64,000 nucleotides of DNA from Pararge aegeria. Taxonomy: Eukaryota; Arthropoda; Insecta; Lepidoptera; Nymphalidae. Below, in pieces: positions 48,501 to 60,500 of the stretch; positions within the stretch are counted from its first letter, which is position 1, and each line of letters begins with the position of its first letter. The notes below the pieces were generated by a model. It saw nothing but the letters and a program-made list of their open reading frames with translations, ran no database searches and was not told the origin of the DNA. The translations under genes were made by a program, and so were the position numbers. The DNA lies in assembly GCF_905163445.1 (NCBI RefSeq), contig NC_053201.1:7512001-7576000 (forward strand), written 5' to 3'.

Positions 48501-51500
48501 ATACGATAAAAATATAAGCTGCGTTTTTTCTAGTCAAAGTTCAAAGGTAGTTGAAAATCAAGATGGATTATCGAATGAAATAGAGGAAGATGGTTATGAA
48601 ACACAGAATAGTGAAGCAGAATCTGAAACTCAAATTGAATATACTGATAATGATTTAGATGAAGTGTTATTAGCCTCAGATAATGAAATTGAGAACCAAG
48701 GAGGGAGCAATGAAGGCAAATTAAACATGGAAAATATAAAAATGGATGAAATAGAAACAGACATGCCACTAGAAGCGCTTTCAGTCCGCACTTTAGGTGA
48801 AGATCATTATTTACCTATGAGCCCGCGAAAAATGTCAGCAATTGAGCCTGCTCATAAAACAATATTAGAGAATTTAAGCGTCTTTGATCATACAATGCCT
48901 GTAACTTACGAAGATAATCCTTATGTGGAAATGAATTTGGGGATTGAAGAAGATGACATGCAGACATATGAAATTGTTTGTGTAAATAATGGTAAAGCGG
49001 AACCTGTTTATATGGAATTAAACCATGTTATGTCGGAAGAAACAACCCCTGAGGATAAAAAGGTTGATTGTATAGATACAGCATCAAATTTTGCAGATAC
49101 TAAAGAACAAACCTTGAAGAGAATATCCAAGGCAGATAAAAATACTAAGGAAAAAGCAGAAAAATCTGATCTTGAAGATGAGAATTCTAAAGATGTATCA
49201 CTTGATACACCCTTTTCTAGATTTAGTATTTCAGACAATTTTCGACCTGCATCATATTATCTCAGTGGTAGTAGAACTATTTTAGATAGACAAGATAGTT
49301 CTGACAGTGATATTCTCCCTCCGCCGCCTATTCCAACTTCACCACCACCATTTGACAACAATATATTAGATGAAGAACTCTCGAAATATATTTTAGACAA
49401 ACTAGACAAATCTGATTTGGCCCAAGATAATTCCATAATTAAAATGTTGACTAGTGAAAATCAAAATCTAAATAAAATGAAAAGAAAGACAACGTCTTTA
49501 ATGATATACGGAAGTCGTACTTCAATTCATGATACACTTACCCGGGGTGAAAAAGTTCGCAGCAGTAGAGCAAGCTTGACACAAGAAAGAAATAAAGTCA
49601 ATGATACACCAAATAGTGTGCTTAATACCTCTATTATAGAGCAAAATGTAATACACTGCAATGAAACAGATTCTTTGAGAAGTTATAATGCTGATAAAGG
49701 CTCATCTAGGTTATCAGTAGAGTCCGATACTAGTAGTAGATTTGAAATGGCTCCTTCAAACATTTCTTCTGAAATTACAAGTTTGGTAGGATCTGACTCA
49801 ATGGTTGAGTTAAGACACCCATATGAAGCTTACAGTTTTGAAACTGTTATGAAACGCAGACCTCTTTCTGATGATTCAATATTTGAGCTGACGGAATCCG
49901 AAAATGTGGATCCACATACAAACTCTTATAACTCTAACTTTGAAGAATATTTAGAAACTTTGGAAACATCAAGAGCTGAAGTTAATATTAAGAACAATAA
50001 TACGAATACTTCTATTTTACCAGCAGCTACAAGCAGTCCTTTTATAAATAAAAATAATTCTTTGGAACATATTCAAAATAGACATATGCGTTCTTCAAGC
50101 AACTCTGATAACCAAAATGTGATAATGCATTCGGACGAAGATAGAAATAATACAGTAAATACATTTAAATATAATAATCATGCTTTTGATTACTTAGGAT
50201 CACAAAGTTCTTGCAGTTCAACTGGATTGCCAACATCACCGTTATCATTTTACAGTAAGAGTTTTAACAGAGATACATTAAAAAAGAAAAACTTGAATAG
50301 TGATATCATGGCCGATAAAATTAAAGAATTTGAAAGCGAAAAACAAAATTTCAGGCATAGCATTGAAACACCAGTATCTTCTACAACAACTGGGTTTCAC
50401 AGTAGGGAAAGTTCAGCTGAGCATAGTGCACCTTATTATTATTCAGATCTTTCCTCACAAGAACATATTAATGTTCTGCCTTTGTCACATTATTTGAAAA
50501 ATACCAATATTCACCGTAAATTGAATAATCAACGTCGAAGGGGACCAATGCACAGAAAGAATGAAATTTCACACATTCATAATCCTATACGTGATAATGA
50601 TGTTTTAATATCAAGTCAACCTTTCGATTTAGCTACTTCATCTAGAAGCGTTTCAGTTGAATTCTTAAGTGTTGTTGAAAAAACCCCAGATATTGACTTA
50701 AAAAATATATACGAATCTACGAATATCAAAACATCTAAAATACCAGAATCGATGAATTTGATATCTAGCCTTGGGTGTAAAAAGAGCCCAAAAAATAAAA
50801 ATTGTGATCAAAGCACTTTCTTGGAAGGGAATAATTTAAGTCATAATGGAATACATGGTAGCCCTTCACTTAAAGTTTCTTCCGGCAGTATGTCGTCCCA
50901 TTGTAGTGGAAATTCATCAAATACCGTGTATTATGACGCCGAAACAGAAACTAGTGCTTATGAGAATGTTTTGTACCAAGGGGAGAAACATTGGGATGAA
51001 GACATTTTGTGGAGAGATAATTTAAGACGAGTTTCACATAGACATGCTCGTTCTATGGACGATTTAGACACTATGCCTGTTGAACGTACAATAGCGAATG
51101 GATCGTTTGGAAATGCATCTGCTTTGAACAGTATAAAGCGCGTTAAAAAAAATATCCACGAGAGAAGTATAAAAAGCGTGACTTATGTTAATTGTGATAT
51201 TCAAGGGCAAATTCAAAGAAACCAAGACTGCAACACCCTTAAAAAAATAAAACAAGGGCTTAATGAAGAAAAAAATGAAAATGATGTTTATGTCAGTCTT
51301 GTACAAGAATCAGAAATAGTTAACGAGCAATGTGATGAAGGAGCTTACGAACAATTAACTTTGGGTTCTCCAGAAAATTTACTTGCGGTACAAGACTTAG
51401 CATGTAATTCTCAAATAAATCAGGTGACGAATAGACGAAAGTTTGAAATAGATAGGGAGAATCTACGGCAGTGGGATTTAATGTCCAGTGGTTTAATGAA

Positions 51501-54500
51501 AAGTGAGGTAAGGCGTGTGCGGAGTGTAGTTGCAGGATTGGGCACAAGTGCACCTCTGTGTAACATGGAGGCAGACAGTGCAAGCAATGAAGGTATCCTA
51601 TAACATAATATGGCCCTATAAGGTACAAGATGTAAGTTACATTTATCTTGTGATTCTCAACAAAAAGTTATACAAATTTAAATTATTGTAAATATTATTT
51701 TGCGTGGTATTTTCATACATTCAACGATTTATATATTTTGGTTTAATAAATGGGTAAACACGATGAGGTGTTTAGAAACACGTTTGGCAATTGGCATGCG
51801 ACACTTAACATGGATTTTGTGTTATAATCAAACATATTTCATGTAAATAATAATTAAAAAAAATACTAATACATTTTTTTAAACACTTTATCCTGTTTTT
51901 ACCACCTATATTGAATCATACTTTGTGGAGTTATGTAATTTTAGAATAAAAACCCATTATATATAGAGTATTACTTTTTGCAGCTTCTATGACAACGTCA
52001 GGCACAAATATAGAACCCGGCTCAAATAATAATAATAATATTAATAATAACCAAATAAGCCAGCAAACTTTGTCAAAGAAAGCATTTCTCGGAAGTAACA
52101 CATCGATTGGAAGGAGTAATAGGGATGGGACTATACCAGTGCGAGCTGTAAGTCCAAGAGTACGGTGGGTCGAAGAAAAACCTACCAATGAACAATATTG
52201 TTCGCAACCGATTACAGCATCACAACAAAATGTGAGTTAACTAAATTGCACTCAGTATTAAAGGAGAAAGTTAAACAAAAGATATACTGAAATAGAACTT
52301 CTCAAACATGCTTTTAATAATACGTGCCAACATCTGATTATTTTTAGTTGAATACAATGACGGCAACAGAAGATGTATGGACAACAGTAAGGTCACCATC
52401 AAGAGCTTTACAACAACCAATAAGGGCCGTCAGTCCAAGAGTAAGAAGAAATACTGAAAACGATGATATGGTATGTAATTAACATTATTCAAAGTATTGT
52501 TTAGTTAATGTGATGATTATGTAGTTGAATTACTTATGATTTTTATCAGTTTTTTATGATTTATTATGTATTTTGACTTTGTTCTGCTTCGTCTTTTATT
52601 GCGATAGCGTAAGGAGGGCCATAATCCAGAATCAAGGGAAGTACCAACGGCTGGTGAGCTCTTGGGAAGAAGTCATGAAGAGCTCGTGTTGCTTTTGATA
52701 CAATTAAGAAGACGTCATGCAGCAACTCATCGTTCTATTGAGCAATGTTGTGTTCAGATTAGTAGTATAGAGGTGCTTATTTATGCTTTTTGTACTGTTA
52801 CTATATTTGATCACTGTACTGTGGCTTTTATGTTTTTCTTTTAATTTTGATGCATGATTTATTATTATTAATTTATTTTGATTTATGTTAGCCGTATTTA
52901 TCGATAATGATAAAAATGCTTTACAGGATTGTCTTAGCTCCCTGAAAGCCATGGAACGGGAAGAAAATCTACAACGCTTGGAACAGTTAAAGACCCAACT
53001 AATGGAATTAGAAAATCATTATGAAAAGAGTAAACCGTTGGTGCAATTGGTTGATAATATGGTAAAACTAGGTTCTCTATATAACAGACCTGGATCGACT
53101 ATTGAAAGGCTGGAGCGAAATCAGAGACTAAGGCAAAAAGTTCTTGCAGAACATGCTATGGAACAACAACGGTAAATTTGTCATTCAATAACTGCACTAT
53201 GAAGTAATTTACTTTTTAACAAAGTAATAATATTAACCAATAAGTTCTTGTACAATTTTAGATGGCTTGAAAGTGCAGCAGCAGGTAAACCGTTAGAGAC
53301 TGAAGCTGCTAGGGTTAGAGTTGCTGAACTGTGGGCACTGGAACAAGAACTAGCAGATGAGGCAGCCATACTTCAAGGTCTTAAAACTGATAAAGACGCC
53401 ATCGACTCTTTGCTCACTGGTAATTTTCAAAATTTGCTATTAGCTTATAATTGTAGTATATTGTAATTACTCAGAACGTTTATGAATTACTCTTTACGTT
53501 AATTTGTCAAATTTGTATAAGATTTCAAATCCAGACCAGACGGAAATTTGAACGGTTACTTAAACATACTACTATAATATATAAAACGTGTAAATGAAAT
53601 GCGAAATAATACTTCACAGCATTAAGAGGTACATTATTATGTACGGTCTCTGAGACTTATCTGTGAAACCAAAAACCTAATAGTTTTTGAGTAAACCACG
53701 CCAGTCATTGTTTTACTAATAGAAGTCACATACGATAACATCCTGCATCCAGTGACTCCTGCGACTTTATTAGGTACGCGTCGTGTAGCGTAGGAACTAT
53801 GCGCGTGGCAGTCTTTTCTATCTTCAATTCGTTTGTATGGAAAAATAAATATGCTTCTTTTGATTTTAAATTTTTACAGGGTGATTCCTTATGAATATAT
53901 ACTTATGCATCCTTCAACATTATTGCCTAATTCAGTTATTATGTAAAACAAAAACACTGAAAATGTTTTATTCACCTAATTAATTTATGATTCTGCCTAT
54001 TCCGATTAAAACTTATCGTGGTGGCAAAAATATTATGCTTAAGTTCGAAAGTTTGGACCCAATATTTTTCATATATTTGAGTAATTTAATAATTAGAATT
54101 TATATTTAGATTTTACTTTAAAAGAGTAGTACCATAACTTTAAATTAACGCGTACATGTTGTTTTTCCAGGAGTACGCAGTAAACTGGATAGTGTGAACA
54201 TAGGTTCACGAGCTCAGCCTTCAGGCTTAGAGGCAGAGTTGGCGCGCGTGCATGCCATGCTGGCGCACAATTCTAAGGTTTATAAGGTTTTTAGCTATAC
54301 CATGCACTTTTTATTTTATTTATTATTTTTATACTAATGAACAAAATATTTATTAACTCTTAGCCATCTAATCTATTTGTTTTCGCGAAAAACGTCGTTC
54401 GCAGTGATCAGTTGCATTTCAGTTCAACGACGTCCATTGTGGTTTGATTTTCAGTAGTAATATTATACTTGACCAAGGACCAAGCAGATGGCCGAACCTG

Positions 54501-57500
54501 TTGGTAAGTGGAAAACTATTGCCTATAAACATAGCAACTCTTCGCCGGGCATGCAAGAAACACGTTTTACAAAGTGCCACCCTTTGTGAAGCTTAGGTTT
54601 TATTCCGGTATAATAACATGTTATTATATACCACTGCTGCTTGCCGGCAGAAATAAGCATGGCAAGGCAGACGAGCTCTGTCACAAAAATCTATACCAAG
54701 TACCTTATACTAAAATCTTTCGCGTTTGCTATTGGTAAATAAGCATTACTTTACGATCTCTGTGAATGACTTTAGAGTAAACAAAGATGGTTAAGAGTAA
54801 ATTATATTTCTTATTTTTAAAGCACAATCATTCCCACATTCCTTTAACATTTTTGAGCTGTGCTAATTTTATCGTTCGTTATCTAAGTGAATTTTTTAGT
54901 ACATTTCATAACCATATTCCAATTTTAAACCATTTGTTGATTTTTAACCCATAAATGTCTGCTCCGCGCAGTTTTTATTTTGATTATATTTAAATGAGTT
55001 CCGGCGTATTGAATTGATTGATTTTTCTGTATTATCGTGCCGCATGCCACATACCATGCTTATTAGGATATAACGTTAAAGTTAAAATAGTTTCAGTGTG
55101 TAACCTAGCTCACGATCCGTCAAATATGTACTTTGAAACTTCATTATCTCCTACTCTATGTATAGGAAGGAGTGACTGTGACAATTTTTTCCGGATTTCT
55201 TAGCATACCGTCTTAAATTGAGGTTTTTTTAACAGAAACTAGAACAAACGGTTGCGGACAATGCACGTTTGGAACGGGAATTGCATCATCTACGTCGCGC
55301 CCTTCGAGCTCAACGCGCTAACATCCATGCCCAAGCTTCACATAACACGCAACCATCGCACCCCACTGCTATGTTAGAAAATGGTAAGCATAACGAGGTA
55401 CATATACGATTTCATCACATTTGTTAAATGCGTTTTCAAGTGGTATTTGATAAATTCTCATTAATCTGTGGTCGAAGTAATAGATAATGGCTACACTATG
55501 GATTTCCATCTTTTTTTTTTTTATATATCCGCTTCCCTTTTTCCCGCATCACGCCGTTAATTAGTTGCACACCTATATCCGCGGCATACGCACGTCAATC
55601 TTCCGCTCATCCATTCAATAAAACCACATGGTCGGCCGGCCAAAGAACCTTATACTGGACGATTAATAGTATTTAAACCTACATCAGTGCTTTAGTGTTT
55701 AGTGATAACTTGTGAAACCTTGTGAAGTGACGAGAAATCAAGGGAAAACTGCATTACGAAGAACTGTAAGTCCACGTGCAAATACTTTTCTGTCCAACCC
55801 TAGTTATCCCTTGTTTTATATCCTTTAAAGCCATAGTTTAACATTAAAAAAGGGGAAAAGAATCCAGCAAACCCTAAAATATACAGTCCACTAAATTTAC
55901 AAAGAAAATTCCATTTTATGGTGATGATTCCCCGAAAGTAAAAATGGCGTCACCAAGTGGTGTTATCAAAAATTAAGAATCTAGTAGAATAATCTGTACA
56001 AGAAAATAATCAATACTATAAAAGTGTTCAATTTTGGATAGAGCAGATGTTACTTTGCGCAGTTTCATGAAAAGCAATGAACGTTTATTATTTGCCATAA
56101 TTTGCGGATTATAGCAAATTAAGCTTAATGTCCAAAGAATTTGTGCTCATTTCCAAATCATTTCTTGGAGTGTTCATTCTATCACAATAATTTCACGAAT
56201 AACTTATTCCATATTCAATCAAGAATATGGATAAAGCTCTGTATCTTTATGTATGCCTTTATCTTTATGTATGCTTTTTTGTTTAAGTAGCCTATCAGAT
56301 TTGCTATAAATCTGTAATAATTGTTACAGAAGTAACACGAGTACAGCAATTGGTGTCAGCACTTCAGCGTCAGCGTCAAGAGCTCAGTCGAGCCGTGCGT
56401 CATCTCACACAGCAGTCGCACGCCTTACAGATCACTCATGATTCTATGCCTGGTAAGTCATAGTTAAAATGTTCATAATTCGCAATTCATAAAATAGTTT
56501 TTTTTTCTAATCGTCATCATGAATCATTTATTGTCAATTAGTTATTAGTATATTAATTGACAACTCATTATTAAAGGTAAACGTCGTCCAATGTCAGCTT
56601 GGCAAGAAACGAATCTAGACACAGGTCACACTATCGATCATGGTCAATCTGAGTATGATTACGATATGCAAGGATCAGTAATGTCTTTAGGACATTATGG
56701 ACAAAGCGTGGAAACACCGTTGTATGTGGACACAAGAGCCCCCGGTATGGATGTCGCTTCTCCAATAAACAGTGAGGAAATGCAACATACAGCTTTTGGT
56801 AAATATCAACAATACAATTTTACTACTAGGTACTTAACATTTGATCTATACAACTTAGCCATAGTTCCAAATGGTACAAATGTTATTTACATTTGCATGA
56901 ACCACTATTTAATATTTATTTTTAAATTAAACTGTTATTTCTATTACTACCCAGTTATCTAGATGGTAAAATAAGGTTGTATTTTATTCCTTAACTTACA
57001 AAATATTTTCACAGGTAACCTGTCTAACGTAGAAAAACAAGAGATCAAAACGGTTCGAATTGTGAAACGGGAAAGCGAAAGACGGCAAAGAGATCGCGAT
57101 CGTTCTTTACAACCTTTATCAGATTGGTCCAGTAACCACATTACTGCAAACATAGATCAGTTTTTAGAAGAGGAATTGGTACAACCAATAAATAATTATA
57201 GAGCTTCCTCTCTGCCAAGAACTGAGTATAGCAAGTACGAAGAATATTATTCTAAGCCTCAAAACACTGACCTAACAAATTATCTTGGGATGAATGATAA
57301 AAACATGCAACAGAGTCCTAAATATCCTTCCAGTCCTTCATTATCAAATTACGATTATTCCAGGGACATTTCATCCTTGAGCAGTAGTTACAATAAAACT
57401 TATGATAGATCTGGAGGTTATGACCGTAATATTTCTTTGTCCACGCAATATTTGAACAGCCCAACAGACAGTTCTAGAACTTTGACCAATGATCCAATGT

Positions 57501-60500
57501 CAAAGACCAGCAGTATTGTTAGCTTAACAAGATCAAATATGGAATTGTCTCCTATATTTAAAAGCGAAGCTGCAAAACAAATTATAACAGAGATGTCAGG
57601 AGAGCCAAAAAACGGCTCTTTGCATAGACGACAAGTGCCAAAAGAGAAGAGGAGGCACTATACTGCACCGCATCATTTGAGTGCAAAAACTCTCAATGAA
57701 ATGCCTAAGGATGTGTACAATCAAGATGTACGTACAGTATTTGCTTAGTTTTTTTACGTATAGTATTTGAGATAAAACTCATTTTCATTTTGTAACACTT
57801 TATTTTACAGAGGAATTTTAAACAATTTTCAATTTCGTCAGCCGATATGCCAATCTATTACTAGATACTTTGTATTGAAATGATTATGCCCTTTGGCAAA
57901 GGCACTAGCGGTCCTATTGACTTATTTATATGGAACCCAACTTTTTTCCCAAAAGAACACCCGCCTAAGTTTGTTGTGGGCTTCTTCTTAGACCCGGGCT
58001 CGTTTGGAACCCTCGTTGCTTTAGTTTTAAGTTTAAGAATGTAGTTATTGCATCACTACTCACTAGTATGTATACGTTTTGTATGTAATCAACGCATCAA
58101 AAGTGCCATCTATGTGTCTTCTTCTTCTTCACCTTCAAAGAAGAAAGAAATATTTAACTATTGACTATTTCTATCCTCAGCCTTCCGTATCGATGCCATC
58201 CATTTTTCATCGTCTGGTACTTCGTCATATTGGTGGCCCTTGATATTTGAGTGTATTAAATACAAATTTGTGCATTTTCATAAATTTATTTTATGATTCT
58301 CAATAATCTCAAGATCAAATGTTTTTGGTTCCAGGCTTTAGGAAGGTCACTGGACGACGCAGACATGGAACGTGCACTTCGCGGCGCTGCACCTGATGTG
58401 GTCCGCTCTGCTCTCCCAGCGCGAAGATTACCAGATTCTATAGATCAACTGTTGGCCGCTCCACAAAAGATTATTATACCAGAACGGTATATACCTGAGA
58501 AGGTCAGTAGTATAACAAATAAATAATAATCCGAATTTACAAGTTTTTTAATGTTTCGAAAAGTAAAATAAACTTAATGGAGTAAAGTATTTTAGTTTTT
58601 ATCTCTGTAGTTAGTCAGTGTAAATAGTCAGCTTAGAAAGTTATGGTAATTAAACAAGACGAGCAAAATATAAATTTAATAATTTAAAACTTTAGTAGTT
58701 ATAGGTATGTGACTTCATTATTTTACTGAGCACTCTGTGTAAAAACGTTTTAACGAAAGATAATCGAGTTAACTGCTACAATCTATATAGCCTCCAGAAC
58801 TGTCCCCGGAAGAACAGCAAAAGCGACAAGAGAAAGTGGAATCAATAAAAAAGATGCTCACGAGCTCTTCTGCCGATCCTAGCAAGGTTAGTAGTACCTC
58901 GCACTAGTATAAAAACATAAAAACAATTTATAGCGTGCATACGTTATAAAAAACATAAAAATAGTATTTTCTTAACTATTATCTCGAAGTGTGTATCACA
59001 AGTTATATTTTAATTTTAATTACATTACACACCAAGTTTATAATTATTAATAGAGGTTAATATTAACCTCACAAACTTTCCTAACTGTAGAATAACTTTT
59101 CTATCAATCTTTAACTTATCACTCTAAATTTAAACAATGAGTATCACACCATGTAATTGCTTTTCCATTACTTTGGATACTATCCTTCCATTGAAACTAT
59201 CTTGTATTATCATATTTTATCTCCTCATTAGTGTATCTATAAGCATCTTGCATAGTTCGCTCTGCTTTTGTTGTTATACTGAATGATGCAATTTTAAATT
59301 TTGCATGATCATCTTCATATTTATTTTTATCATAATCAACTTTCAAATCTCTCTGTTCCTAGATATGTACTGTTTATAACATTACAATAAAAATAGATAC
59401 ATCGTGTTTGCAGATCAAAGTAGAATATCGTTAAAACAATTTATCTGTTTTTTATTTTTTAAAAACCGTAAAACTAGTGTTTTCGTATTCATAATAATAG
59501 TCTTTATTAAAAGTTATAACTCAAATTTATGATAACCTTCTTTGTATTTTCTTATAGAAAAATAATATTGTATTCAGTGCACATATAGTAGGACAATAAA
59601 GATAGTTGTTTTCGGTTATTATAATAAGGACGTGATGTTTCTTTCTTCTTAAAATTGAAGAAGTAGGAGACAGACTCTTATGATTATATTTTATATTGAC
59701 TCTTGAGGTATTAAAATTCCTTAAGACGATTTATGAAACTACCCTGGTAATTAAATGATCTGCAAACCCGTAAGCTTGATATAGCCGCTTCGAATGTTGG
59801 CTGTGTACAAAAGCGCAACATATGTGTTGTATTAGAGCCCAGACGGACAAGAGAAGCGCCAGCGAGAGCACTTGCTCCAGATGAACCAGATCCTTGCCGA
59901 GCAGGTCACCGAGATGAGCAAAATTATAGCCGGTAAGAATCTGCTTATTTTAGTTACGCTGGTTTCATAATTAGATGTGACTGTTTTTTAAATGCTAAAT
60001 CGCATTTCACAAACTTAATTTAAAATATTTGGGTTCCATAATCTTTTCTTAAAGTTACAATTCCGGCCGCCTTTCAATTTTTAAATATTTTAAAGATTTA
60101 TTGACTTTGAGTTCCAGCAATATTAATTCTCGAATAATGAAAGGTTTCTATTGCTTACATAATATACCTACAGACATTGATTTGAATAATATGCGGGAGC
60201 TTGCGTGTTGAACTACATACCACACAATTTTTTTGTCACATATCTAACATGAGTACTATTGGTATTTGGTCTAATGGTAAATTTGAAATGTAAATTTAAA
60301 CATTTTATAAAATAAACCAAGTTCAAGATGCATATAAGAAATGACGATTTAGCATGAAAGTTTTCTTTATTGGCTACATGATATATAACACCACAGTAGC
60401 AGCATTCGTCTTTTAGAAGAATAAAAAGTAGTTTTTTTCGTTATTTATTTATATGTTGCCAGTTTAATGAGTTGTGTTATGAGAGCTATCAAAGCATGAA

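Noticed and set aside
48433..51603. Independent intronless gene of 1,056 codons
   Set aside because: Its apparent start is a GTG, the frame is open upstream to an acceptor at 48253, and both ends fit kmr phases exactly, so it is an internal exon.
51320..51628. Minus-strand open frames inside the large kmr exon (also 48530, 49008, 51064 and 51931)
   Set aside because: They are shadows of the plus-strand coding exons, which have splice and phase support.
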